A stretch of 64,000 nucleotides of DNA from Roseiarcus sp963782255. Its GTDB lineage: Bacteria > Pseudomonadota > Alphaproteobacteria > Rhizobiales > Beijerinckiaceae. The stretch is taken from contig CAWAIS010000001.1 in assembly GCA_963782255.1 (NCBI GenBank), forward strand, positions 2,728,001-2,792,000. Reading direction: 5' to 3'. Below the pieces are notes generated by a model. The model was not told the DNA's origin and searched no databases. It was given only the letters and a program-made list of their open reading frames with translations. This document shows, piece by piece, positions 9,103-19,961 of this stretch (the first letter of the stretch is position 1; each line of letters starts with the position of its first letter). The translations under genes were made by a program, and so were the position numbers.

Positions 9103-9129
9103 CCGTCATTGCTTCGCTCGCAATGACGG
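9103..9129. repeat. Short dispersed-type palindrome
   Basis: CCGTCATTGC and GCAATGACGG form a perfect ten-base stem with a seven-base loop in the gap between hup and tRNA-Val. This sequence style is a widespread intergenic palindrome in Rhizobiales genomes. Only one copy is seen in this window. Confidence 0.5.
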
Positions 9130-9217
9130 AAATGAATCGATTTGAATACATCCCGCTCTAGCGTCTCAGCCTACAGGCTCGCGCCCGCCGCGCCAAGCCG
9201 CGCGCCTTAAAACAGAT

Positions 9218-9244
9218 GAGGGCGGCCTTGATAGGCCGCCCCTC
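9218..9244 (-). terminator. Rho-independent terminator of hup
   Basis: GGGCGGCC and GGCCGCCC form an eight-base GC stem around a six-base loop. On the minus strand it is followed by ATCTGTTTTAA. It lies about 30 bases after the hup stop. Confidence 0.75.
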
Positions 9245-9274
9245 GTCCCGCCCGCCGATATCTCGCGGGCAAGC

Positions 9275-9568
9275 CTACTTCTTCGCCGCGGCCTTTTTGT
9301 TGAGGCTCGCCTTCAGCGCCGCACCTGGCTTGAAGCGCGCGTTCCTCGACGCGGCGATCTTGATTTCCTTCCCGGTCGCCGGGTTGCGGCCCTTGCCGGC
9401 GGCGCGTTCGCGCACCGAGAAAGTGCCGAACCCGACGAGACGAACCTCTTCCCCTTTTTTCAGGGTCTTGACGATGCCCTCCAGCACGGCCTCGAGCGCC
9501 GCGGCCGCGCTCACCTTTGTCAATTCCGCTTCCGTCGCGATGTGATCGACGAGCTCAAGCTTGTTCAT
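9275..9568 (-). CDS. hup: HU-type DNA-binding protein
   Basis: A 97-residue nucleoid protein beginning MNKLELVDHIA. It has the family signature GFGTFSVRERAAGKGRNP (the beta arm that intercalates DNA) and ARFKPGAALKASLN, and a lysine/alanine-rich tail. HU bends and compacts DNA as a dimer. It follows lon as in many proteobacteria, but about 290 bases separate them and both have terminators, so it is an independent unit. Confidence 0.96.
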   Translation of the reverse strand: MNKLELVDHIATEAELTKVSAAAALEAVLEGIVKTLKKGEEVRLVGFGTFSVRERAAGKGRNPATGKEIKIAASRNARFKPGAALKASLNKKAAAKK

Positions 9569-9812
9569 TATGCACCTCTCCGTTCGCTATCGGCGCCCCT
9601 CGATCCGCGAGCGCCCTCCTCCTGCGCAAGGCTTGACCAGCGATGCGCCTCTCCACCGCTCCTCCCGTACGGCGCATAAGCGCCGCTCATCGCGAATCGA
9701 CGGCTGAGTTCGCCCATAGCTCACCGTTTCGCTCAAGGAACGCAAGCGTTTGCGAGGACTGACCACAAAAAAGATACGTTTTCCGGGCGAAATCCGCCCT
9801 TGGACAACAAGA

Positions 9813-9842
9813 AAGCCGCGAATCCGTGGGGAATCGCGGCTT
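9813..9842 (-). terminator. Rho-independent terminator of lon
   Basis: AAGCCGCGA and TCGCGGCTT form a nine-base stem on either side of a 12-base loop, followed on the minus strand by TTTCTTGTTG. It starts about 20 bases after the lon stop. Confidence 0.7.
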
Positions 9843-9862
9843 CCTAAGTTCGGACCGAACCT

Positions 9863-12289
<2,427 letters not shown>

Positions 12290-12490
12290 AGCTGTCCTTC
12301 TCGGAAGCCGGCCCTAGAGCTAGACCTCCATGTTGCACCGACGACGCCCGCCGACGAGCCCGGGCCCTCAGAAAACATGAGCTCGCGCCAGTCGCCTATG
12401 CACCCCGCCCGTCCACTGCCCCGGACGGAATCGCGACGATCATGGTTCGCAAGGTTCGTGCCGCGAAACAGGATTCGTTCGTCTTGTAGC

Positions 12491-12521
12491 GAACATGGCC
12501 CCCATCGGCGACACTTTCAAG
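12491..12521 (-). promoter_or_regulatory. Candidate heat-shock (sigma-32-type) promoter of lon
   Basis: On the minus strand CTTGAAA (12521-12515) and CCATGTT (12497-12491) are separated by 17 bases, resembling the alphaproteobacterial sigma-32 pattern of CTTG-type -35 and CCTAT/CCAT-type -10. It lies in the clpX-lon gap and would give a leader of nearly 200 bases. This is a single sequence match and unproven. Confidence 0.35.
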
Positions 12522-12542
12522 CGGCACCTTTGTGGGGACCCT

Positions 12543-13796
12543 TCAGCTCGCGCGCTCGGCCCGCTCGGCGTAAATGTAAAGCGGGCGCGCCTTTCCCTCG
12601 ACGACCTCGGGTCCGATCACCACCTGCTCGACGCCATCGAGGCCGGGCAGTTCGAACATCGTGTCGAGCAGGATGCCCTCCATGATCGAGCGTAAGCCCC
12701 GCGCGCCCGTGCGGCGCTCGATCGCCTTCTTGGCCACGACGTTGAGCGCCTCGTCCTGGAAGGTGAGGTCGGTGTTCTCCATTTCGAACAGGCGCTGATA
12801 TTGCTTGACCAGCGCGTTCTTCGGCTCGGTCAGGATCTTCTTCAACGCGTCTTCGTCGAGGTCCTCGAGGGTCGCGATGACCGGCAGGCGGCCGACGAAT
12901 TCCGGAATCAGCCCGAACTTGAGCAGATCCTCCGGCTCGACCTCGCGGAACACTTCGCCTGTGCGGCGGTCGTCCGGCGACTGAACCTTGGCGCTGAAAC
13001 CGATCGAGGTGCCCTTGCCGCGCGCCGAAATGATACGCTCGAGGCCGGAGAAGGCGCCGCCGCAGATGAACAGGATGTTGGTCGTGTCGACCTGGAGGAA
13101 CTCCTGCTGCGGATGCTTGCGCCCGCCCTGCGGCGGCACGCTCGCGATTGTGCCTTCCATGATCTTGAGCAGCGCCTGCTGCACGCCCTCGCCCGAGACG
13201 TCGCGCGTGATCGACGGATTGTCGGACTTGCGGCTGATCTTGTCGATCTCATCGATGTAGACGATGCCGCGCTGCGCGCGCTCGACGTTGTAGTCCGAGG
13301 CCTGCAGGAGCTTGAGGATGATGTTCTCGACGTCTTCGCCGACATAGCCCGCTTCCGTCAGGGTCGTGGCGTCGGCCATGGTGAAGGGCACGTCGAGGAT
13401 GCGCGCGAGCGTCTGCGCGAGCAGCGTCTTTCCCGAGCCGGTCGGGCCGATCAAAAGGATGTTGGATTTCGCCAGCTCGACATCGCCGTGCTTGGTGGCG
13501 TGATTGAGGCGCTTGTAATGGTTGTGGACGGCGACCGACAGCACGCGCTTGGCTTGCGGCTGGCCGATCACATAGTCGTCGAGAACCTTGCAGATTTCGC
13601 GCGGGGTCGGAATGCCATCCTTGCTCTTGACGAGCGCGGTCTTGCTCTCCTCGCGGATGATGTCCATGCACAATTCGACGCATTCATCGCAGATGAACAC
13701 GGTCGGCCCGGCGATGAGCTTCCTGACCTCATGCTGACTCTTCCCGCAGAAAGAGCAGTAGAGCGTATTCTTGGCGTCCCCGTCGGCCTTGGCCAT
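12543..13796 (-). CDS. clpX: ClpX, ATPase subunit of ClpXP protease
   Basis: Unfoldase of 417 residues that recognises substrates and feeds them to ClpP. The N-terminal zinc-binding domain has two Cys pairs (CSFC and CDEC) around residues 14-40. The AAA+ core shows Walker A GPTGSGKTLLAQTLA, Walker B IVYIDEIDKIS and sensor region RRTGARGLRSIMEGILLDTM. It is transcribed downstream of clpP with a 243-base gap, so it may have its own promoter; lon follows after another gap. Confidence 0.98.
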   Translation of the reverse strand: MAKADGDAKNTLYCSFCGKSQHEVRKLIAGPTVFICDECVELCMDIIREESKTALVKSKDGIPTPREICKVLDDYVIGQPQAKRVLSVAVHNHYKRLNHATKHGDVELAKSNILLIGPTGSGKTLLAQTLARILDVPFTMADATTLTEAGYVGEDVENIILKLLQASDYNVERAQRGIVYIDEIDKISRKSDNPSITRDVSGEGVQQALLKIMEGTIASVPPQGGRKHPQQEFLQVDTTNILFICGGAFSGLERIISARGKGTSIGFSAKVQSPDDRRTGEVFREVEPEDLLKFGLIPEFVGRLPVIATLEDLDEDALKKILTEPKNALVKQYQRLFEMENTDLTFQDEALNVVAKKAIERRTGARGLRSIMEGILLDTMFELPGLDGVEQVVIGPEVVEGKARPLYIYAERAERAS

Positions 13797-14039
13797 CTTT
13801 TTTCTCCAGTGAGGCCGCTTCGCTCACAAACAAGTCGTCGAATCGGGCAGCCTAAACAAACCAACCTAACGAAGCGTAGCTCCGTCCCCGCCCTGGCGTC
13901 CGCCCTGATTTCGCTCTCTCCGGCCTGGGGTCTCCCGGCGCAGGATTTCACAAGCAACCATTAAACTCCGGGCAAAATCAAGTCCGCCCGAAAAAATGAT
14001 TGCCATTCGGTTAAAGTTGCGCCCGGCCCTTCGGGTCCT

Positions 14040-14684
14040 TTAAGCGGGCGCCTTCGCGTCTTCAACAAGCTCGATCGCGCGCCTGGTCGTCACCTCGTCC
14101 ACGATGCCGAAGGCCTTTGCCTCTTCGGCGGACATGAAGTGGTCGCGATCCAAAGTTCTCTCGATGGCTTCGTAGCTCTGGCCGGTGTGATTGACGTAGA
14201 TTTCATTGAGCCGACGCTTAACCTTGAGGATATCCTCGGCGTGGCGCTGGATGTCGGACGCCTGGCCCTGGAACCCGCCGGAGGGCTGATGCACCATAAT
14301 TCTGGAATTCGGAAGCGCAAAACGCGAGCCCTTTTCGCCCGCGGCCAACAGGAGCGAGCCCATCGAGGCCGCCTGCCCGATGCACATGGTCGTCACCTTC
14401 GGCCGAATAAACTGCATCGTGTCGTAGATTGACAGTCCGGCCGTGACCACGCCGCCCGGCGAATTGATGTAGAGCGCGATCTCTTTCTTGGGGTTATCCG
14501 CCTCGAGGAAGAGGAGCTGCGCGACGACGAGCGACGCCGAGATGTCCTCGACCGGACCGGTGATGAAGATGATCCGCTCGCGCAGGAGGCGCGAGAAGAT
14601 GTCAAACGATCGTTCGCCGCGCGCGGACTGCTCGATGACGATCGGCACGAGATTGTTGTAATAATAGTCGATCGGATCGCGCAT
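14040..14684 (-). CDS. clpP: ClpP, proteolytic subunit of ClpXP/ClpAP
   Basis: Tetradecameric serine protease subunit, 214 residues. The triad is visible: Ser in GQAASMGSLLL, His in RIMVHQPSGG and Asp in TLDRDHFMSAEEA. The N-terminal YYYNNLVPIVIEQ and RGERSFDIFSRLL segments are standard. A CCTATGTT sequence in the 128-base upstream gap resembles a sigma-32 -10 box, but I could not assign a matching -35 with confidence. Confidence 0.98.
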   Translation of the reverse strand: MRDPIDYYYNNLVPIVIEQSARGERSFDIFSRLLRERIIFITGPVEDISASLVVAQLLFLEADNPKKEIALYINSPGGVVTAGLSIYDTMQFIRPKVTTMCIGQAASMGSLLLAAGEKGSRFALPNSRIMVHQPSGGFQGQASDIQRHAEDILKVKRRLNEIYVNHTGQSYEAIERTLDRDHFMSAEEAKAFGIVDEVTTRRAIELVEDAKAPA

Positions 14685-14812
14685 AGTCTCTTTCTTTCAC
14701 GGCAAGAATATCGGCGGACGCCCCGCACAACATAGGCGCCCCCCGCCCGATCGAAAAGGGGCGGAAGCAGCCGACGTCGGCGTGAGGGGCGCCCGCCGCC
14801 CCGCCTCGCTCG

Positions 14813-16231
14813 TCAATCACTTCCTGAGGGCGTCTCGCCCCCGGCAGGCTCGGCCGCTGCAGGCGCGCCAGCGGGCGCGGGCGCGTCGTCCTCGAGCGGC
14901 TTCAAAAGCTCTTCCTTCGTGACCTTTCGCTCGTCGACTTTCGCGAGGCCGACAATGTGGTCCACGACCTTTTCCTCGTAAAGAGGGGCGCGCAGCTCCG
15001 CCAGCGCCTGGGCGTTGTTGCGGTAGAAGTCCCAGACCTGCTTCTCCTGCCCCGGAAAGGATCGCGCGCGGGCGACCAGGGCCTGGGTGATTTCCTCGTC
15101 CGACACCTTGACTTCCGCCTTGTTGCCGACTTCCGCCAGCAGGAGGCCGAGGCGCACCCGCCGTTCGGCGATCCTGCGATAGTCGGCCCGCGCGGCCTCC
15201 TCGGTCGTGTTCTCATCGGCGAAGGTGCGCCCCGAAGCCTGCTGCTCGCGCGTCACCTGCCCCCAGATCGCATCGAACTCCTGATTGACGAGGCCCTCCG
15301 GCAGCTCGAACGAATAAAGCGCGTCGAGCTTGTCCAGGAGCTGGCGCTTGATTTTTTCGCGGGAGGCGCGCGCGTAATCCGAGGCGATCCGCGAGCGGAT
15401 CATCGCCTTCAGCGCATCCAGGCTCTCGAAGCCGACGCCCTTCGCAAATTCATCGTCGATGGCGAGCGGCTCACGCGCGTCGACAGCCTTCACCGTCACG
15501 TCGAAGTCGGCCGTCTGGCCGGCGAGGGACCGAACCGCGTAGGCCTCGGGGAACGTCCCCTGGATCGTCCGCTTCTCGCCCGCGGCGACGCCGATAAGCT
15601 GCTCCTCGAAGCCGGGAATGAAGGTGTTGGAGCCGAGGACGACCTGGATGTCCTTCGCCTCGCCCCCTTCGAACGGCTCGCCCTTGATGGTGCCGGTGAA
15701 ATCGACCGTAACGCGGTCGTGGGTCTCCGCCTTCGCGCCCTCCGGCTTCCCGGCATAGGAGCGGCGCTCTTCGGCGAGCCGGTCGAGCGAGCCTTCGACG
15801 TCCGCCTCATCGACGTCGGCGACCAGACGCTCCAGCATGAGTTGCGAGAAATCGCCGACCTCGAACACCGGCAGCACTTCGAGCGCGACCTTGAAGTTGA
15901 GGTCGCCGCGCGCCTCGAGCGCGGCTTCGATTTCGGCCTGATCGGTCGGCAGCTCGACCTTCGGCTCGCGGGCGAGGCGCAGATGATTGTCGTCGATGAT
16001 CTTCTTGTTCGCGTCGGCGATCGCCCCCTGAACGACATCGGCCATCACCGACTTGCCATAGACTTTGCGCAGATGTTCGACCGGCACCTTCCCCGGACGG
16101 AATCCGTTGATGCGCACCTTGGCCTTGAGGTCCGCCAGCTGTCCGTTCAGCTTCTCCGCGAGGTCGCTCGCGGGGAGGAAAATGTCGTATTCGCGCTTGA
16201 GCCCCTGGCTCAGCGTCTCCGTCACCTGCAT
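14813..16231 (-). CDS. tig: Trigger factor, ribosome-associated chaperone
   Basis: Binds nascent chains at the ribosome exit tunnel and has peptidyl-prolyl isomerase activity. At 472 residues it is slightly longer than E. coli Tig because of a Pro/Ala/Gly-rich acidic tail (about 440-472). The N-terminal ribosome-docking signature is visible in RINGFRPGKVPVEHLRK. A FKBP-type domain (about 155-245, DRVTVDFTGTIKGEPFEGG) and a helical C-terminal chaperone domain follow. It leads the tig-clpP-clpX-lon block. Confidence 0.97.
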   Translation of the reverse strand: MQVTETLSQGLKREYDIFLPASDLAEKLNGQLADLKAKVRINGFRPGKVPVEHLRKVYGKSVMADVVQGAIADANKKIIDDNHLRLAREPKVELPTDQAEIEAALEARGDLNFKVALEVLPVFEVGDFSQLMLERLVADVDEADVEGSLDRLAEERRSYAGKPEGAKAETHDRVTVDFTGTIKGEPFEGGEAKDIQVVLGSNTFIPGFEEQLIGVAAGEKRTIQGTFPEAYAVRSLAGQTADFDVTVKAVDAREPLAIDDEFAKGVGFESLDALKAMIRSRIASDYARASREKIKRQLLDKLDALYSFELPEGLVNQEFDAIWGQVTREQQASGRTFADENTTEEAARADYRRIAERRVRLGLLLAEVGNKAEVKVSDEEITQALVARARSFPGQEKQVWDFYRNNAQALAELRAPLYEEKVVDHIVGLAKVDERKVTKEELLKPLEDDAPAPAGAPAAAEPAGGETPSGSD

Positions 16232-16367
16232 TTCAATCCGCCTTGTCTCTTGGCCGATCCCTTGGCCGGGTTTCCATTAGCCGATTTTTCTCGCGTCGCC
16301 AAAACGTCACATTTGTCCCGCGCCGACCGCTTGTCTTGCGGCGGCGGGATCGGGCCAATCGCGTAAC

Positions 16368-16452
16368 TGGTGCGGGCGGAGGGACTCGAACCCCCACGAC
16401 TTTCGCCACCGGAACCTAAATCCGGCGCGTCTACCAATTCCGCCACGCCCGC
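16368..16452 (-). tRNA. tRNA-Leu (anticodon TAG)
   Basis: An 85-base minus-strand tRNA with a long variable arm typical of leucine tRNAs. The acceptor GCGGGCG pairs CGCCCGC, followed by discriminator A and encoded CCA. The anticodon loop TTTAGGT (TAG) sits on a CCGGA/TCCGG stem. Confidence 0.97.
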
Positions 16453-16554
16453 GTTCTGCGCCGGCCTGAGAGGCGCCCGATGCTTCGGGCGCGCTCTATA
16501 TCAGCTTGCCCGCCGCGCGCCAGAGAAAAAGCGAGACGATCCGGGTCAAGGGGG

Positions 16555-16719
16555 TCAGCGTCGGATCACAGCTGCGATGGCGATGGTGAACAGTCCGGAC
16601 GCAAAGAGAAGAGCGGTTGCGGGATCGGCCGCGTCGGCTAAGAAGAGCGGCCCGAAGAAAAGGCGCGCCAGAGCCGCGGTGAGAGCGATCAGCCCCAGAG
16701 ATAGGATGAGTTTGCGCAT
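16555..16719 (-). CDS. Small membrane protein, 54 residues
   Basis: An ATG at 16719 preceded by GGAGG at eight bases opens a frame ending TGA at 16555. The product starts MRKLILSLGLIALTAAL and has two hydrophobic segments (residues 4-27 and about 35-51) joined by an Asp-containing turn and ending in RR, so both ends may face the cytosol. I do not recognise the family. It is divergent from the cupredoxin-like gene 93 bases away. The strong ribosome-binding site and membrane pattern support it. Confidence 0.6.
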   Translation of the reverse strand: MRKLILSLGLIALTAALARLFFGPLFLADAADPATALLFASGLFTIAIAAVIRR

Positions 16720-16812
16720 GGGTTACGCCTCCACGCCCCGCGCCGCCGAGGTCATGGGGCCGCGCGGCGCAAGTCTTGGGCCGCGCGCGGAGCGTCCCGG
16801 AATGGGACAGTC

Positions 16813-18174
16813 TTGAGCCCGACTCGCAGGGCCTTTCTCGTCGGCGGGCTCGCGGCTTCCGCGTGGCGTCTCGGCCCCGCCCTGGCGCAAGGCCCCGCGC
16901 CCTCGGCGCAAGGATTCCTGCCGTTCGAGGCCGCGCCGTCGCGCCTCGCGCTGGCTGCGTCCCCGGCCGAGCCCGCGGCGACGCTGTCCTACGCCGGCGC
17001 GACCCCGGGGCCGCTCCTGCGTCTCAAGAAGGGGGACGAGCTCAAGCTCAGGCTGACAAACAAGCTCGCCGAGCAGACCTCGCTCAGCTTTCCCGGCATG
17101 CGCGCGGCGAACGCGAGCGCGGGCTACGGCGGCCTCACCGGGCCGCGGATCGCGCCCGGCGCAAGCTTCGACATCCGCTTCGCGCCCCCCGACGCCGGCT
17201 TCAACCTCTATCTGCCCCACAGCGGGGCGAGCGACGCCGGGCAGCAGGGCCGCGGCCTCTTCGGCCCGATCGTCGTGGACGAGCCGCAGAAGCCCGACGT
17301 CGATGAGGACGTCATCGTCTTGCTGTCCGACTGGAATGTCGACGAGAAAGGCCAGATCAAGGACGATTTCGCCGATCCCGCTTTCGCCCGCGGCGCCGGC
17401 CGGAAGGGCGGCCTCGTCTTCGCCAATGGCGCCGCGGCGCCGCTGAAACTCTCCGCCCGCCCGGGCGCGCGCGTTCGCTTAAGGCTCGGCAACGCGGCGA
17501 CGGCCCGCCTCGCGACAATCGGCATTGACGGGGCGAAGACGCTGATCGTCGCCGTCGACGGACAGCCAGGCGAGCCGTTCGAACCGTTGCGCAACCAATT
17601 CCCGATGGGCCCCGGCGCGCGCTTCGAGCTCATGTTCGACATGGGTCCCGAGCCGGGCTCGGCGGTCAGCTTCATCCTGCGTGGCGAAGGCGGCGCTGCG
17701 GATCAGCCGTTCGTCGCGATTCGCGCGGAGGGCGAGCCGCCACGCTTGCGCGCCGCCGCGCCGCGCCTCGCCGCCAATCTGCTGCTCCCGGCCGAGATCG
17801 CGCTCGAAGCGGCGCGCCGCACAGACATCGCCGTCACCGGCGGCGGCTCGGCGCCCTTCGCGGTCAACGGCGTCGCGTTCACGGACTGGGCGCCGAAGCC
17901 GGCATTCGTCATTCCCCGCGGCGCGCCGGCGGTCCTCGCCATCGCCAATAAGACCGCGGTCGTGCAGGCGATGCGGCTCGGCGGCCATGTCGTGCGCCTT
18001 TTGCACTCCATGGACGACGGCTGGGAGCCCTATTGGCGCGACACGATCCTCATCCAGCCCGGCCGCACCGCCCATATCGCCTTCGTCGCCGACAACCCCG
18101 GCAAATGGCCGATCGAGTCCGCTATTCCCGAGCATCGGGCCGCAGGGGTCGGCGCGTGGTTTCAGGTGGGGTAG
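16813..18174 (+). CDS. Tat-exported multicopper-oxidase-fold protein without copper ligands (FtsP/SufI-like)
   Basis: A 453-residue protein from a TTG start. The N-terminus carries a twin-arginine signal, TRRAFLVGGLAASAW, cleaved after about residue 25. The mature part aligns in layout with three cupredoxin domains of multicopper oxidases. However, the ligand motifs are replaced: FPGMR where HWHG is expected, LPHSG for the YHCH-type site, MRLGGHVVRLLH for HPFHLHGH, and WPIESAIPEH for HCHILEH. Such ligand-free proteins are known from E. coli FtsP (SufI), a Tat substrate that stabilises the divisome. An FtsP-like structural role is therefore more likely than an oxidase, but no division genes are adjacent. 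Confidence 0.75.
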   Translation: MSPTRRAFLVGGLAASAWRLGPALAQGPAPSAQGFLPFEAAPSRLALAASPAEPAATLSYAGATPGPLLRLKKGDELKLRLTNKLAEQTSLSFPGMRAANASAGYGGLTGPRIAPGASFDIRFAPPDAGFNLYLPHSGASDAGQQGRGLFGPIVVDEPQKPDVDEDVIVLLSDWNVDEKGQIKDDFADPAFARGAGRKGGLVFANGAAAPLKLSARPGARVRLRLGNAATARLATIGIDGAKTLIVAVDGQPGEPFEPLRNQFPMGPGARFELMFDMGPEPGSAVSFILRGEGGAADQPFVAIRAEGEPPRLRAAAPRLAANLLLPAEIALEAARRTDIAVTGGGSAPFAVNGVAFTDWAPKPAFVIPRGAPAVLAIANKTAVVQAMRLGGHVVRLLHSMDDGWEPYWRDTILIQPGRTAHIAFVADNPGKWPIESAIPEHRAAGVGAWFQVG

Positions 18175-18176
18175 CG

Positions 18177-18200
18177 CCTTCTCCCGCCGGCGGGAGAAGG
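18177..18200. terminator. Perfect 24-base palindrome after the cupredoxin-like gene
   Basis: CCTTCTCCCGCC is followed directly by its exact reverse complement, three bases after the stop at 18174. It can form a 12-pair stem and could end transcription, but no T-run follows on either strand. Palindromes of this sequence are also common dispersed repeats in Rhizobiales, so it may be a repeat that merely sits here. Confidence 0.45.
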
Positions 18201-18284
18201 GAATCGCGCTAGTGGCTCACGTCATTGCGTTTGACGGCATTGTCTGAATCTGTGCTGTCGCGATCTGAGCGATGGAGATGATTC

Positions 18285-18739
18285 GTGGCGAGCAAAGAGA
18301 TTGCCGTCAAGAAATACGTGGTCAGGCTGAGCGAGGAGGAACGTGCTCGGCTCGATGAGTTTATCCGCAAGGGCAAGCGCGCCGGGCATTTGTTGACGAA
18401 AGCGCGCATTCTGTTGAAAGCGGACGTGTCGGAGGCTGGCGGCGGATGGAGCGACAGCCGAATCGCCGAGGCGCTGGACACCAGCATCGCGACGGTCGAG
18501 CGGACGCGGCGGCAACTCGTCGAGGAAGGCTTCGAAGCCGTCCTGACCCGCAAGGACAATCCCAATTCCGCCCCGCGGCGGATTTTCGACGGCGCCGCGG
18601 AAGCCAAGCTGATCGCTTTGGCTTGCGGGCCGGCCCCGGCGGGCCGCGCCAGATGGACCCTGCGTCTTTTGGAGGAGAAGGTCGTCGAACTGCAGATCGT
18701 CGAGAGCGCCAGCGACAACACGATCGGGCTCAAAAAAAC
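18285..18739 (+). pseudogene. IS630-family transposase, 5' half only
   Basis: From a GTG start the frame encodes the helix-turn-helix half of an IS630-type transposase (RLSEEERARLDEFI, KARILLKADV, WSDSRIAEALDTSIATVERTRRQLVE). It reaches the ERALDNTI-type linker around ASDNTIGLKK and is cut at the IS481 left end (18740); six chance codons follow to a stop. The DDE catalytic half is absent and is not found beyond the other end of IS481, so the gene is dead. Confidence 0.85.
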
Positions 18740-19961
18740 TGCAGTAGTTAAGACTTAATCTGACAGTTGGTGTCATAGCTGAGGCGGAAGCCGAGGCCGG
18801 GCGCGGAGTGGTCGGGGTTCGCAGCGCCTGGCCTCGGCGTTTCGAGAGGACACCTACGATGACCAAGGAACAGAAGATTATCCGCGCCAAGGTTGGGTTG
18901 CTGGAGTTGGCCAAGCAGCTCGGCAACGTCAGCCAGGCCTGCAAGATGATGGGCTATAGCCGCGACAGCTTTTATCGTTTCAAGGAACTTTACGACGCCG
19001 GGGGCGAATTGGCGCTGCAGGAACTGACGCGGCGAAAGCCGATCCTGAAGAACCGCACGCCGCCCGAGGTCGAGGCGATCATCGTCGAGCTTTCGCTGGA
19101 CCAGCCGGCTTATGGCCAAATCCGTATCGCCAACGAGCTTCGCAAACTCGGCCACTCTATTTCTCCGGCCGGCGTTCGCGGCGTCTGGCAGCGTCATGAT
19201 CTTGAAACCATGAAGAAACGGCTCAAGGCGCTCGAAGCCAAGGTCGCCCAGGAAGGCCTGGTTCTGACCGAAAGCCAGCTGGCCGCGCTGGAGAAGGCCA
19301 AGAGCGAAAAGGAGGCGCATGGCGAGTTCGAGAGCGAATGTCCGGGCTATTGCGGCGCCCAGGATACGTTCTACGTCGGCAACATGAAGGGGGTTGGCCG
19401 CATCTACCAGCAGACCTTCATCGACACCTACGCCAAGGTCGCCTTCGCCAAGCTCTATGATCGCAAGACGCCCATCACCGCGGCCGATCTCGTCAACGAT
19501 CGCGTCGTGCCGTTCTATGATGCGAGGGAGGTGAGGCTGTGCCGCGTGCTGACCGATCGTGGCACGGAATATTGCGGCAACCCCGAGCGCCACGAATACG
19601 AGCTTTATCTGGCGCTCGAGGATATCGACCATTCGCGCACCAAGACCAAGAGCCCGCAAACCAATGGCATCGTCGAGCGCTTCCACAAGACGGTGCTCGA
19701 CGAGTTCTATCGCGTCGCCTTCCGCAAGAAGATCTACGGATCGATCGCCGAACTCCAGGGCGATCTCGATTCCTGGGTCCAGAGCTACAACGAGGAAAGG
19801 CCGCATCAGGGGCGATGGTGCTTCGGCAAGACGCCAATGCAGACCTTCCTTGACGCGACGCCCCTTGCGAAGGAGAAAATGATCGCAGCCTGATCATATC
19901 TGACAGGCAGAGCCGACCCATCTCCCGACGCTGACCGTCAGATCAAGTGCCAGCTACTACA
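18740..19961 (+). mobile_element. IS481-family insertion sequence, complete
   Basis: The element is bounded by imperfect inverted repeats of about 27 bases. The left end starts TGCAGTAGTTAAGACTTAAT at 18740; the right end, read inward, starts TGTAGTAGCTGGCACTTGAT at 19961; both continue into CTGAC. About 20 of 27 positions match. It contains one intact transposase gene. No direct target duplication is visible, and the two flanks come from different broken genes (IS630 and a group II intron), which points to rearrangement after insertion. Confidence 0.85.
18859..19893 (+). CDS. IS481-family DDE transposase
   Basis: A 344-residue transposase. An N-terminal helix-turn-helix (LLELAKQLGNVSQACKMMGY, SRDSFYRF) is followed by an rve-type integrase core with Asp in CGAQDTFYVG, Asp in LTDRGTEYCG and Glu in TNGIVERFHKT. 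An RPHQGRWCFGKTPMQTF tail is typical of the family. AGGA lies nine bases before the ATG. All catalytic residues are present, so it is probably functional. Confidence 0.95.
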   Translation: MTKEQKIIRAKVGLLELAKQLGNVSQACKMMGYSRDSFYRFKELYDAGGELALQELTRRKPILKNRTPPEVEAIIVELSLDQPAYGQIRIANELRKLGHSISPAGVRGVWQRHDLETMKKRLKALEAKVAQEGLVLTESQLAALEKAKSEKEAHGEFESECPGYCGAQDTFYVGNMKGVGRIYQQTFIDTYAKVAFAKLYDRKTPITAADLVNDRVVPFYDAREVRLCRVLTDRGTEYCGNPERHEYELYLALEDIDHSRTKTKSPQTNGIVERFHKTVLDEFYRVAFRKKIYGSIAELQGDLDSWVQSYNEERPHQGRWCFGKTPMQTFLDATPLAKEKMIAA

